Part shown: positions 35,424 through 43,164 of the stretch, piece by piece | Layout: every line of letters begins with the position of its first letter | How positions within the stretch are numbered: the first letter of the stretch is position 1 | From: Porphyromonas sp. | Lineage (GTDB): Bacteria; Bacteroidota; Bacteroidia; Bacteroidales; Porphyromonadaceae | DNA: 43,164 nucleotides | Assembly (NCBI GenBank): GCA_022772085.1 | Contig: JALFBN010000012.1 | Coordinates: forward strand, 1-43,164 | Reading direction: 5' to 3' | Position numbers and translations under genes: made by a program | Notes under the pieces: model-generated | What the model saw: the letters and a program-made list of their open reading frames with translations, nothing else | Database searches by the model: none | Told to the model about the DNA's origin: nothing

Positions 35424-36965
35424 ATGGACATAAACAATATGCGAGACCCCTCTTTACAGCCTGCACGATTATCTCTCCCTCTTGTGCTCCAAGCTATCCA
35501 ACCATGGCACACTCCTGAAAGAGACCTCTTGCAGGCGGAAACTCCGCTCGTAACGTCAATAACTCAAGACTCGCGGTGTGTTGTTCCGGGTAGTCTCTTT
35601 ATTGCAATCCCCGGTGCTGGGGTAGATGGATGGCAGTTTGTATCACAAGCTTTAGAGTCAGGAGCCCGATATGTATTGGGGGAGCACCGGCTCTCCTCGG
35701 ATGAAGAGGAGCTATTCCAAAAATATCAAGCCTCATACCTTGCCGTGACTTCCGCCCATGAGACCTTGGCGGCTCTCGCACAAGCCTATTGGCATCACCC
35801 GAGTAAGCAACTCCGGCTCGTGGGGGTTACGGGAACGAATGGTAAAACCTCCACTGCAACGATGCTTTATCACCTCTTTACCCAGTTGGGGTATACGGTC
35901 GGACTGATCGGCACCGTCGAAAATCGTATCGGAGCTTTCGTGGAGACCTCAACGCATACAACGCCCGACCCCTTGGTATTGGCTCAGTTACTCTTTCGGA
36001 TGCAACAGATGGGATGTAGCCATGTATTCATGGAGGTTTCATCACACGCTATACATCAACATCGTATCGGTTCGTTGCATTTTACGGGAGCATTATTTAC
36101 GAATTTAACCCGAGATCATTTGGATTATCACGGTACGATGCAGGAGTATATTCGAGCAAAAAAGATGTTTTTCGATCGGTTGCCTGCCAGCTCATTCGCT
36201 TTGGTGAATGCGGATGATCGCAATGGTGCGGTTATGTTACAGAATACATCGGCTCGTCGCTACACCTATGGATTAAAGAATTTTGCCGACTTCAAAGCCA
36301 AAGTCGTGGAAGGAGATCTTGTGGGTACGGAGTTGCTTGTGGATAATCATTCGCTTTGGATTCCGCTTGTCGGTACGTTCAATGCCTATAATGTCACGTT
36401 GGTATATGCAACGGCTCGCCTTCTGCTCCCCGAATTAGAAGTGGAGAAACTTCTTGCTCACCTCAGTACTATCAAAACGGCAGAGGGGCGTTTTCAGGTG
36501 ATTTCGGAAGGCGGTTTTGTCGGCATTGTAGATTATGCACACACACCCGATGCCCTCGTCAAGGTGTTGGATACGATACGTCCGTTGCTTCCTCGCAAGG
36601 GACGACTGATTACCGTTGTGGGCGCAGGAGGCAATCGAGATCAGGGGAAACGTCCGCTTATGGCTCAGGAGGCTTTTCGCAGAAGCGACCTACTCCTTTT
36701 GACCAGTGATAACCCACGTAATGAAGATCCGCAGGCAATCATCAATGATATGTTGGACGGATTGGATCCCGAGGAGCAGGTACATTGCCTCACCAATGTG
36801 GATCGTCGTAGTGCCATTCGGACCGCTTGCCGTCTGGCTACGCCTCGTGATGTTATTTTAATTGCAGGCAAGGGGCATGAGACTTACCAAGAGATACAGG
36901 GTGTACGTCATCACTTCGATGACCGTGAAGAGTTGCGAAAAGCACTTCAGTCACTCATTCATTGA
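35424..36965 (+). CDS. murE: UDP-MurNAc-L-Ala-D-Glu ligase adding meso-diaminopimelate
   Basis: The 513-residue cytoplasmic ATP-dependent ligase adds the third residue of the peptidoglycan stem peptide. The P-loop GVTGTNGKTSTATM is present, and the DNPRNEDP motif marks meso-diaminopimelate specificity rather than lysine. All three Mur domains are represented and length is typical. The mraY ATG follows 23 nt after its stop. Confidence 0.96.
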   Translation: MDINNMRDPSLQPARLSLPLVLQAIQPWHTPERDLLQAETPLVTSITQDSRCVVPGSLFIAIPGAGVDGWQFVSQALESGARYVLGEHRLSSDEEELFQKYQASYLAVTSAHETLAALAQAYWHHPSKQLRLVGVTGTNGKTSTATMLYHLFTQLGYTVGLIGTVENRIGAFVETSTHTTPDPLVLAQLLFRMQQMGCSHVFMEVSSHAIHQHRIGSLHFTGALFTNLTRDHLDYHGTMQEYIRAKKMFFDRLPASSFALVNADDRNGAVMLQNTSARRYTYGLKNFADFKAKVVEGDLVGTELLVDNHSLWIPLVGTFNAYNVTLVYATARLLLPELEVEKLLAHLSTIKTAEGRFQVISEGGFVGIVDYAHTPDALVKVLDTIRPLLPRKGRLITVVGAGGNRDQGKRPLMAQEAFRRSDLLLLTSDNPRNEDPQAIINDMLDGLDPEEQVHCLTNVDRRSAIRTACRLATPRDVILIAGKGHETYQEIQGVRHHFDDREELRKALQSLIH

Positions 36966-36988
36966 TTTTAATCTTTACCCGTTTATAT

Positions 36989-38251
36989 ATGTTTTACTAC
37001 CTAGCCGATTGGATGCAAGAGTGGGAGCTTTCGGGCGCACGTCTTCTGCATTATGTTTCTTTTCGTGCCGTACTTGCTTTTGTGGCATCGCTCCTGATCG
37101 CAACGCTTGTCGGGAGCAAGATTATCGATCGCCTGCGTCGCCAACAGGTGTGTGATGAGGAGCGAGACCTCAATTTGACCAATATAGCGACGAAAAAGAA
37201 TGTGCCCACGATGGGTGGATTCATTATACTTATTGCCATCTTGTTGCCAACATTGCTTTTTGCTCGGCTTGATAATATCTACGTTATCCTGATGCTTATC
37301 ACAACAGTGATGATGGGGACCTTAGGCTTCATAGATGACTACATCAAGGTGGTTCATAAGAGAAAAAAAGGACTGCCCGGTAAGTATAAAATTGTCGGTC
37401 AGGTGCTCCTTGGACTTATTTTGGGTTTGACTCTCTATTTGAGTCCCAATACGGCAATTCGTGAGAATAAGGAGATACGACAAGACGGACGCATCGCCAT
37501 GGTTACCTACTCCCGAGATGAGGTGAAGAGTACCAAGACAACCATTCCATTTTTTAAGAACAACAACTTCGACTATGCCGATCTCTTACCCGTGAAAGCG
37601 GAGCATAAAGAGGTCGTTGGTTGGGTGCTATTCATTGTCCTTGCCATCCTAATAGTAACCTACATCAGCAACTGTGTAAACTTAACGGATGGGATGGATG
37701 GATTGGCTGCAGGAGCATCGGCTCCTGTGGGATTGGTTCTGCTGATCTTTGCCTATGTCTCAAGTCATATCAATATGGCGAGCTATCTGAATATCATGTA
37801 TATCCCGGGTGCCGAGGAATTGGTGATCTTCGGTGCTGCTTTTGTAGGGGCAACAATCGGATTTTTGTGGTACAATGCTTATCCCGCACAGGTCTTCATG
37901 GGTGATACGGGTAGCCTTGCTCTAGGGGGGATTATTGCCGTATTCGCGATATTGGTCCGCAAGGAGATCCTTCTTCCGATCCTCTGTGGTGTTTTCATCC
38001 TGGAGGGGCTTTCGGTTATGTTGCAAGTGGGAGTTTACCAGTACACCAAGCGCAAAAGAGGGACTCCGATACGCCTTATCCGTATGTCCCCATTGCATCA
38101 CCATTTTATTGAGCCAAGGAACCCATTGGATACTAAGGTGCTAATCAACTTCCCTCATAAGTATTTACAGGAAAATAAGGTGGTCGTGCGCTTTTGGCTT
38201 GTTGCTCTGATCCTTGCCGCCTTGACCATTGGAACACTTAAGATGCGTTAG
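36989..38251 (+). CDS. mraY: Phospho-N-acetylmuramoyl-pentapeptide transferase
   Basis: ATG at 36989 begins MFYYLADWMQEWELSGARLL, the usual Bacteroidetes MraY start, giving 420 residues; an upstream in-frame ATG at 36962 overlaps the murE end and is less likely. The enzyme moves phospho-MurNAc-pentapeptide onto undecaprenyl phosphate to make lipid I. Catalytic aspartates fall in LGFIDDYIKVVHKRKKG. VNLTDGMDGLAAG and the C-terminal MSPLHHHFE-like motif (MSPLHHHFIEP) are present. About ten membrane helices are expected. Normally murD follows; here a secreted LRR gene begins 24 nt downstream. Confidence 0.96.
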   Translation: MFYYLADWMQEWELSGARLLHYVSFRAVLAFVASLLIATLVGSKIIDRLRRQQVCDEERDLNLTNIATKKNVPTMGGFIILIAILLPTLLFARLDNIYVILMLITTVMMGTLGFIDDYIKVVHKRKKGLPGKYKIVGQVLLGLILGLTLYLSPNTAIRENKEIRQDGRIAMVTYSRDEVKSTKTTIPFFKNNNFDYADLLPVKAEHKEVVGWVLFIVLAILIVTYISNCVNLTDGMDGLAAGASAPVGLVLLIFAYVSSHINMASYLNIMYIPGAEELVIFGAAFVGATIGFLWYNAYPAQVFMGDTGSLALGGIIAVFAILVRKEILLPILCGVFILEGLSVMLQVGVYQYTKRKRGTPIRLIRMSPLHHHFIEPRNPLDTKVLINFPHKYLQENKVVVRFWLVALILAALTIGTLKMR

Positions 38252-38275
38252 TTCTCATTGAAAATAAATACCGCT

Positions 38276-40612
38276 ATGAACAAATCTTTTTTACCCACAG
38301 TTTGGCGTAAGCCCCTCCTATTGGTTGGGCTCGTAGGGTTGGGGATCTCCTCGTTGTGGGGGCAGAGTGGTTATACCACAGCGCAACCAAAAATGCAACT
38401 CACCTGTAGTGATCTTACTTCGTGGAGTATCCGTGTGAAAGCCCCGGAGGCACAACAGAATTCCATTTGGATTGATTGGAATAATAATGCGCAGTACGAG
38501 GAGGGTGAAGCCGTGGACTTCTCTCTGTATAATATGAGCCACCAGGTTACGCATAAGACGATAACAATTTATGGACATGTCACGGGGCTGGAGGTCGCTT
38601 ATCAACGACTAACGGCGATAGATGTATCCCAAAACTCCGATTTGAAAGATCTGAAGGTAAATCAAAATCTATTGACGGAACTGGATCTTACCGGCAATCC
38701 AAATTTGGAATTACTCTATTGCTATAATAACAAACTGTCCCATTTACGAACACCCAAAAACTCAGTGCTTCGGAATGTTGCCTGCTATACGAATCACATT
38801 CAAGGAGCAGATATGGATGCTTTCATAGAATCCCTTCCCGATCGTGCAGGACAAGAGCGTGCGGGGAAGATACATATCGTAAACTCCAATATAGGGATTT
38901 CTTTGGAAAATATCTGCACGAAAAAGCAGGTAGCAGCCCTTACGGCAAAAAATTGGAAGGTATACGATTGGAAAGATGGAGAGAATGAGGGCGAAAATAT
39001 TTACCTCGGATCACATGATACCGACGAGGTGAACTATACCACGACGACTCCTCATACAATGCTGACATCCTCTTTATCTAATGGTATGTGGGTTGTGAGC
39101 GTCAATGCCAAAGAGGAAGATCGAAGCTCTTGCTGGATTGATTGGAATGGAAACAGTGCCTATGATAAAGGAGAAGAAGTTGCTGAATTTGAGCAACTTT
39201 TGGAGCGTCCTCGCCAGGGGACCAAGGTTGTCCTTTACGGCAAGTTCAGTGCCATCAAATGTGCGGAAAACAGTCTTCAATCTGTTTCTTTTTCGGAGAA
39301 GCCGATTTGGTTACAGGAGCTGATTGCACAGAATAATAAGCTCTCGTCAATTGATTTGAAAGGGGCAACCTCATTGGTTCTCCTCAATGTGGATAACAAT
39401 GAACTAACCCGACTGGATCTCTCGGGGCAGACTCAATTGAAGACGTTGGACTGCTATGGCAACAAACTCACCGACCTCAAGTTGGAGGGGTGCAGTGGAC
39501 TCAAAGTCCTCAACTGCAATGAAAACAAACTCTCTGCACTGAACCTTTCGTCGCTCTCTGCCCTCGAAGAACTGAATTGCTCCGGCAATCCGTTAGGATC
39601 CTTGGAAGTAGGAAACAATATGGCACTGCGAAGTCTCTATTGCAATAACACACAACTTCGGGAGTTGTCTGTCCGAAATAATACAAAATTAGAGGTACTT
39701 TATTGCCTTAACAACAAGCTCTTGAATTTGGATTTGAAGCCTCTGGTACTACTTTCCATCCTCAATTGCTCGGTCAATCAGATTGGCGAACTAGACCTCT
39801 CCAAAAACATAGAACTCACCAAGCTCTATGTCAATAACAATGAGCTCACGACACTGAATCTGCAGGATCACATACTGCTGACGTTCGTGGATTGTGCGGA
39901 CAATCAACTGAAGACTCTCTCCTTCAAGGGAAATAAAGCTCTGAACCAGCTCCATTGCAACAACAACCAACTGGAGTCGTTGGATCTTACAGCTCTACCT
40001 GCCCTTACGCTTTTGCAATGCAGCAATAATCGTATTAAAGAATTGACTTTGAGCGCAACACCTCAACTCAAAACGCTGGGTTGTGATCGAAATCGCCTCA
40101 CGACGCTCAACTTCTCGCAAAATACGGCTCTCTCTCTAGCTCACATTCATGGTAATGCCATTGCGGAGACGCAGATGCTGTCGGCCTTGGCTTCGCTTCC
40201 CTCTCGTACCGAAGAACCCGAGAAAAAATCGGAAATCGTAGTTGTAGACCTCAAAAATCAGGATGAGAAGAATCAATGTTCTCCCGAAGCCGTTGCAAAA
40301 GCTGTTGCGCTGAATTGGCAGGTTAAGGATTTTAATGGTGGAACACTTATTGATTACAATGGTGGAGCACAAGCAATGGAAGAGGTTGCTGATCTCACTT
40401 GTCATCTCTATCCCAATCCCACAACCGATTTCCTCTTCGTTGAGCAAGCCCCCGTTGGTGCATCTCTTGCACTCTATACATTGGAGGGCGTGTGTCTGTA
40501 TCAAACCATGATCGTATCCTCCTCGATCGTTATTCCTATGAAAGAGTATCCTACGGGAGTCTATCTATTGACGATTGATGGCGTAAGCCATCGTATCGCT
40601 ATTCGGAGATAA
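38276..40612 (+). CDS. Secreted protein with GEVED-like modules, 13 exact LRRs and a T9SS sorting domain
   Basis: ATG at 38276 gives 778 residues with a signal peptide (KPLLLVGLVGLGISSLWG). Two copies of a module with a W-I-D-W-N-x-N-x-x-Y-x-x-G-E motif (near residues 62 and 286) resemble part of GEVED domains. Each precedes leucine-rich repeats: a short set after the first, then thirteen repeats of exactly 21 residues (346-618) with pattern L-x-x-L-x-C-x-x-N-x-L-x-x-L-x-L. The end is a type A T9SS sorting domain (CHLYPNPTTDFLFVEQAPVG to SHRIAIRR). It resembles P. gingivalis internalin-like InlJ, from memory. It is probably surface-attached and adhesive. Its position after mraY is unusual. 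Confidence 0.85.
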   Translation: MNKSFLPTVWRKPLLLVGLVGLGISSLWGQSGYTTAQPKMQLTCSDLTSWSIRVKAPEAQQNSIWIDWNNNAQYEEGEAVDFSLYNMSHQVTHKTITIYGHVTGLEVAYQRLTAIDVSQNSDLKDLKVNQNLLTELDLTGNPNLELLYCYNNKLSHLRTPKNSVLRNVACYTNHIQGADMDAFIESLPDRAGQERAGKIHIVNSNIGISLENICTKKQVAALTAKNWKVYDWKDGENEGENIYLGSHDTDEVNYTTTTPHTMLTSSLSNGMWVVSVNAKEEDRSSCWIDWNGNSAYDKGEEVAEFEQLLERPRQGTKVVLYGKFSAIKCAENSLQSVSFSEKPIWLQELIAQNNKLSSIDLKGATSLVLLNVDNNELTRLDLSGQTQLKTLDCYGNKLTDLKLEGCSGLKVLNCNENKLSALNLSSLSALEELNCSGNPLGSLEVGNNMALRSLYCNNTQLRELSVRNNTKLEVLYCLNNKLLNLDLKPLVLLSILNCSVNQIGELDLSKNIELTKLYVNNNELTTLNLQDHILLTFVDCADNQLKTLSFKGNKALNQLHCNNNQLESLDLTALPALTLLQCSNNRIKELTLSATPQLKTLGCDRNRLTTLNFSQNTALSLAHIHGNAIAETQMLSALASLPSRTEEPEKKSEIVVVDLKNQDEKNQCSPEAVAKAVALNWQVKDFNGGTLIDYNGGAQAMEEVADLTCHLYPNPTTDFLFVEQAPVGASLALYTLEGVCLYQTMIVSSSIVIPMKEYPTGVYLLTIDGVSHRIAIRR
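39311..40129 (+). repeat. Thirteen in-frame 63-bp leucine-rich-repeat units
   Basis: The coding sequence has an exact 63-bp period for 819 bp, encoding thirteen 21-residue LRRs with no insertion or deletion. DNA identity between units is only partial, so selection acts on the protein pattern rather than recent duplication. Such arrays can still recombine to change repeat number. Confidence 0.85.
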
Positions 40613-40633
40613 TCCGAGGGGTAGGGGAGATAT

Positions 40634-40679
40634 ATACCGATAAGGTCTTCTTGGGGCGAGGGTCTTATCGGTATTTTTT
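40634..40679 (+). terminator. Terminator after the LRR gene
   Basis: An 11-bp perfect stem (ATACCGATAAG at 40634-40644, CTTATCGGTAT at 40664-40674) runs into a T-run to 40679. It closes the plus-strand ftsL-to-LRR transcript before the convergent ung gene. Confidence 0.85.
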
Positions 40680-40703
40680 GTTTTAAGCATTAAGGAGGCA
40701 TCG

Positions 40704-41369
40704 TCACCAGTTAATGGGAGGTTGCCCTAGTCGCTGAAGATAGGCATTGGCTTTACTAAAGTGCCGACAGCCGAAAAAACCCCGATATGCCGATAGAGGA
40801 GATGGGTGAGGTGCCTCCAAAATCAGATGTCTACCTGTGGGGATAAGAGATGCTTTGCGTCGGGCATAGCTCCCCCATAACATAAAGACGAGTCCCTGCT
40901 TCTCTTTGGCGAGAATTTCAATGACTGCATCGGTGAAAGTCTCCCAGCCTCTTCCTTGGTGGGAAGCTGCCTGATGGGCTTCGACGGTCAGTGTGGCATT
41001 GAGGAGCAGGACTCCCTGATCGACCCATGGCATAAGGTGTCCACCCTGTATAATGGATGGGCGCCCGAGGTCCGTTGAGATCTCTTGCAAGATGTTGTGT
41101 AAGCTGGGAGGAATCTTGATCCCTTGGGGTACAGAAAAAGCCAGTCCCTCTGCTTGCCCCGGTTCGTGGTAGGGATCTTGCCCGAGGATGACCACCTTCA
41201 CACGATCGAAGGGGCAAGAGTCAAAGGCTTGGAAGATTTTACCTGCCGGCGGATAGACCTTCCCTTGGGTATATCGAGAGCGCACAAAGTCGGTCAATAC
41301 CTCAAAATAAAACTTGTTGAACTCGGGAGCAAGGGCGGCTTTCCAGCCCTCTTCGATACGTACATTCAT
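40704..41369 (-). CDS. ung: Uracil-DNA glycosylase, family 1
   Basis: The 221-residue base-excision-repair enzyme removes uracil from DNA. The water-activating motif is GQD65PYHEPGQAEGLAFSVP, the substrate pocket includes LLNATLTVEAHQAASH, and the leucine-loop motif HPSPLSAYRGFFGCRHFSK contains the catalytic histidine. Length is typical. It lies downstream of the trigger factor terminator on the minus strand. Confidence 0.97.
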   Translation of the reverse strand: MNVRIEEGWKAALAPEFNKFYFEVLTDFVRSRYTQGKVYPPAGKIFQAFDSCPFDRVKVVILGQDPYHEPGQAEGLAFSVPQGIKIPPSLHNILQEISTDLGRPSIIQGGHLMPWVDQGVLLLNATLTVEAHQAASHQGRGWETFTDAVIEILAKEKQGLVFMLWGSYARRKASLIPTGRHLILEAPHPSPLSAYRGFFGCRHFSKANAYLQRLGQPPINW

Positions 41370-41390
41370 GATGGGAATCCTTTCTTTGCA

Positions 41391-41458
41391 AAAAAAAGAT
41401 ACAGCACCCTCCCATGTGAGTTCTAAGGATAGAACTTTCTTGGGGAGCGTGCTGTATC
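41391..41458 (-). terminator. Terminator between trigger factor and ung
   Basis: On the minus strand, arms GATACAGCAC (41458-41449 with 41407-41398) extended by a GGGAG/CTCCC segment enclose an inner GTTCT/AGAAC hairpin, and a seven-T run follows (41397-41391). It lies about 110 nt after the tig stop. Confidence 0.85.
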
Positions 41459-41567
41459 GTATTTGTTTCGCTTCTATACCTCTCTAGGGTGTAATACCGA
41501 GGCTTATTGTTCCCATCGGCTACTCCTCTCTAAGAGGTGGTTTGGAGCGGTTTCGTTACGGAACTTT

Positions 41568-42938
41568 TCAAGCCTCTTCGCTCGGGATGTTGTTGAAAAG
41601 TTTGTCAAACTCCTCAGAAGTTACCTCTTGTTTTTCGAGGGTAACTTTGTTTTGGGCATCCAAAGCCACTAGGCGTACCGTCGCATTAAGTTCGGTTTCA
41701 GCACGCTTGTTTTCATCTTCCAAATGGCTTTTTACAAGCGTTTCAAAGATCGAGTCGGGCAACCCTTGGTAGCCATAAGCTGCCATTTGTTGGCGAAGTT
41801 CGCCCAAAGCCTCCTGACGGATTACCTCTTCGGTAACCTCAACGCCTTGAGCCTTTGCGATCTGGCGTAGAGCCGTGGTGAAGAAAACGTAGTCGATGAT
41901 CGCTTGGAAGCTCTCCTCGGTCAGCTCTTCGTTATTTTTCTTTTGGATATCCGCAACAAAAGGACGGAAGGTCTCCCTGTCAAATTCGGGTGTGCCGAGG
42001 TTGGCTTTTACGTATTCAATGAATTTGTTGGCAAAGAGATTGTTAGAGCCTGCTGCATATTCCACCTCGCGACGCTTGGCAAGTTCGGCACGATAGGCTG
42101 CTTCGTCTTTGATTTCGGTTTCTTCTCCGAAAGCCTTTTTATAGAGTTCTTCTCCGAGGGTTGCTTCTACGAAGTGGTTGATCTTTTCCACCTCAAAGTT
42201 GAAGTCTCCTGAGTGATCGGCTACCTCTTCGGGCTTGATACCAAGGAGGTTGGCAGTGATAGCATCGGTCTCTCCATCAGCCTTGTAGGGGTTGAAACGG
42301 ATTACCGAATGAAGCGACGTCCCCGTGAACTTAGCCTTCTCGTCCTCGCTCTTGAAGCTCTTGGGAAGGAGCAGGCAATTTTCCTTACGGAGACCATTTT
42401 CTTTGGGCTGACCGTTTTCATCAAGTTCTACCAATAGACCGTATAGAGAGTCTTCCTCGCCCATAACTTCGGCTTGTTGCATAGAGCCGTAGGCACGACG
42501 CATATATTTATCGGCTTCGTCAATGTCCTTTTCTTCTACTTTTACAGTATAGAAAGGGAGCTTAACGTTCTGAGAGAGGGGAATATTAAAGTCGGGTGTG
42601 AGGGCAAGATGGAACGAGAACGAGAAGTCCGAGCCCTTTTCCAAATCTTGTTCGTTGGGTTGGATCATAGGCTGTCCGAGGTATTCCACTTTGTTTTCGC
42701 GGAGGGTTTCGAATAGCTTATCGCCTACCATCTTATTGATTTCTTCGATTTTTACAGAGAGCCCGTACTTCTTATTAACGATTCCTTGGGGTACCATACC
42801 CTTACGGAAGCCGGGCATATCCATGCGTTGACGGATGTTGCGAAGTTGATCTTTCACTGCCTTTTCGTAGTCGGCAGCTTCGATAGAGACAGTGACAACG
42901 CCTCTGCGTGGAGCTTCTGTAGTAAACGTACTGTTCAT
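41568..42938 (-). CDS. tig: Trigger factor
   Basis: The 456-residue ribosome-associated chaperone receives nascent chains. The N-terminal ribosome-binding domain carries the signature GFRKGMVPQGIVNKKYG (near residue 46). The middle region (about 155-260) sits where the FKBP prolyl-isomerase domain lies but has poor FKBP motifs, as is common in Bacteroidetes, so isomerase activity is doubtful. The C-terminal helical domain forms the substrate cradle. A strong promoter (42977-43008) lies upstream, and an IS begins about 16 nt beyond that promoter. Confidence 0.93.
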   Translation of the reverse strand: MNSTFTTEAPRRGVVTVSIEAADYEKAVKDQLRNIRQRMDMPGFRKGMVPQGIVNKKYGLSVKIEEINKMVGDKLFETLRENKVEYLGQPMIQPNEQDLEKGSDFSFSFHLALTPDFNIPLSQNVKLPFYTVKVEEKDIDEADKYMRRAYGSMQQAEVMGEEDSLYGLLVELDENGQPKENGLRKENCLLLPKSFKSEDEKAKFTGTSLHSVIRFNPYKADGETDAITANLLGIKPEEVADHSGDFNFEVEKINHFVEATLGEELYKKAFGEETEIKDEAAYRAELAKRREVEYAAGSNNLFANKFIEYVKANLGTPEFDRETFRPFVADIQKKNNEELTEESFQAIIDYVFFTTALRQIAKAQGVEVTEEVIRQEALGELRQQMAAYGYQGLPDSIFETLVKSHLEDENKRAETELNATVRLVALDAQNKVTLEKQEVTSEEFDKLFNNIPSEEA

Positions 42939-42976
42939 TTGTATCTTGTCTATTTTTTATTCTACGTATAGCCCTG

Positions 42977-43008
42977 CAAAAGTACTACAATTCTAACGAT
43001 CGGGCAAA
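42977..43008 (-). promoter_or_regulatory. Promoter for trigger factor
   Basis: Minus-strand TTTG (43008-43005), a 20-nt spacer and TACTTTTG (42984-42977) followed by C match the Bacteroidetes -33/-7 consensus. The -7 box is about 38 nt before the tig ATG. Confidence 0.7.
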
Positions 43009-43024
43009 TCTCCTGGACTAGAGA

Positions 43025-43164
43025 CAGGGCAACCGCATCAAAATACAAGCGCTATCTTTGTAAGCATGAAATACTTCGAGACTATCCCAGATCCACGCGT
43101 ATTAGGCCGCTGTAAATATAGATTGTGTGACATCCTATTCATCGCCCTTGCAACATATGTTTGT
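43025..43164 (+). mobile_element. Left end of an ISAs1-family insertion sequence (partial)
   Basis: A likely terminal inverted repeat begins CAGGGCAACCGCATCAAAA at 43025, the CAGGG start typical of this family. It is followed by a TATCTTTG promoter box (43053-43060) and the transposase start at 43066. The right end lies outside the window, so the inverted repeat and target duplication cannot be confirmed. Confidence 0.65.
43066..43164 (+). CDS. ISAs1-family transposase, N-terminal fragment
   Basis: The open frame starts with ATG at 43066 and runs 33 codons off the window end. It begins MKYFETIPDPRVLGRCKYRL and continues CDILFIALATYVC. The segment F-x-x-I-x-D-P-R followed by a histidine/arginine-L-x-D-I-L-hydrophobic stretch is the characteristic start of ISAs1-type DDE transposases (DDE_Tnp_1-associated region). 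The catalytic residues are outside the window. Confidence 0.8.
   Translation, partial: MKYFETIPDPRVLGRCKYRLCDILFIALATYVC

Noticed and set aside
39311-40129. 63-bp periodicity as a DNA minisatellite or CRISPR-like array
   Set aside because: The period is an exact multiple of the 21-residue LRR, the reading frame is intact, and units differ freely at silent and variable positions. There is no repeat-spacer structure.
41568-42938. Trigger factor as a broken gene because its FKBP motifs are weak
   Set aside because: The reading frame and length are intact, and a degenerate middle domain is common for this phylum.

Overview
The window looks like chromosomal DNA of a Bacteroidales bacterium, most probably a Porphyromonas or close relative. 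The evidence is a type IX secretion component (PorZ) with candidate T9SS cargo, Bacteroidetes-type serine palmitoyltransferase, the acpP-fabF-rnc order, DUF3127 and FtsL_2-type proteins, a C10 (streptopain/PrtT-like) protease, and repeated use of the Bacteroidetes promoter box TAnnTTTG in place of an E. coli-type -10 box. No rRNA genes or CRISPR arrays were seen. One tRNA, Gly(GCC), is present.

Layout. (1) Positions 1-3030: the 3' end of a relaxase-like mobilization gene, about 390 nt of non-coding DNA rich in inverted repeats, then an AT-richer pair encoding a C10 cysteine protease lipoprotein and an unrecognised lipoprotein, closed by a strong terminator. This reads as the edge of a mobile or acquired segment. 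(2) 3047-7389, minus strand: rdgB-porZ-pepC, linking nucleotide-pool sanitation, the T9SS surface attachment complex and an exported C1B peptidase. (3) 7440-12566, plus strand: a compact overlapping run mmcQ/yjbR-like, birA, SpoU methyltransferase, uvrA, MerR regulator. (4) 12672-16386, minus strand: two exported leucine-rich-repeat proteins, one fused to an Omp28-like region. (5) 16908-20722, minus strand: acpP-fabF, a 227-nt hairpin-containing leader, rnc, then serine palmitoyltransferase. (6) 20905-24577, plus strand: purN-nth followed by a three-gene ABC importer of the NMT1/SsuA type. (7) 24663-27311, minus strand: rarA with an M48 lipoprotein peptidase, and tRNA-Gly. (8) 27535-32259, plus strand: trpS, DUF3127 protein, rlmH, a PAS-only protein, a small membrane protein, manA and mscS. 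(9) 32337-40612, plus strand: a partial division/cell-wall cluster ftsL-ftsI-murE-mraY which, instead of continuing into murD, runs into a secreted protein with thirteen exact 21-residue leucine-rich repeats. (10) 40704-43164: ung, trigger factor, and the left end of an ISAs1-family insertion sequence just upstream of the trigger factor promoter.

Most genes are housekeeping. The less ordinary material is the C10 protease/lipoprotein pair beside the relaxase remnant, the 21-bp palindromic repeat cluster near 16700, the rnc leader, the DUF3127 protein with an SSB-like tail, the GEVED-like/LRR surface proteins, and the broken dcw cluster. I did not find a complete, clearly undescribed multi-gene system. 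The best candidate for something new is the protease/lipoprotein pair.
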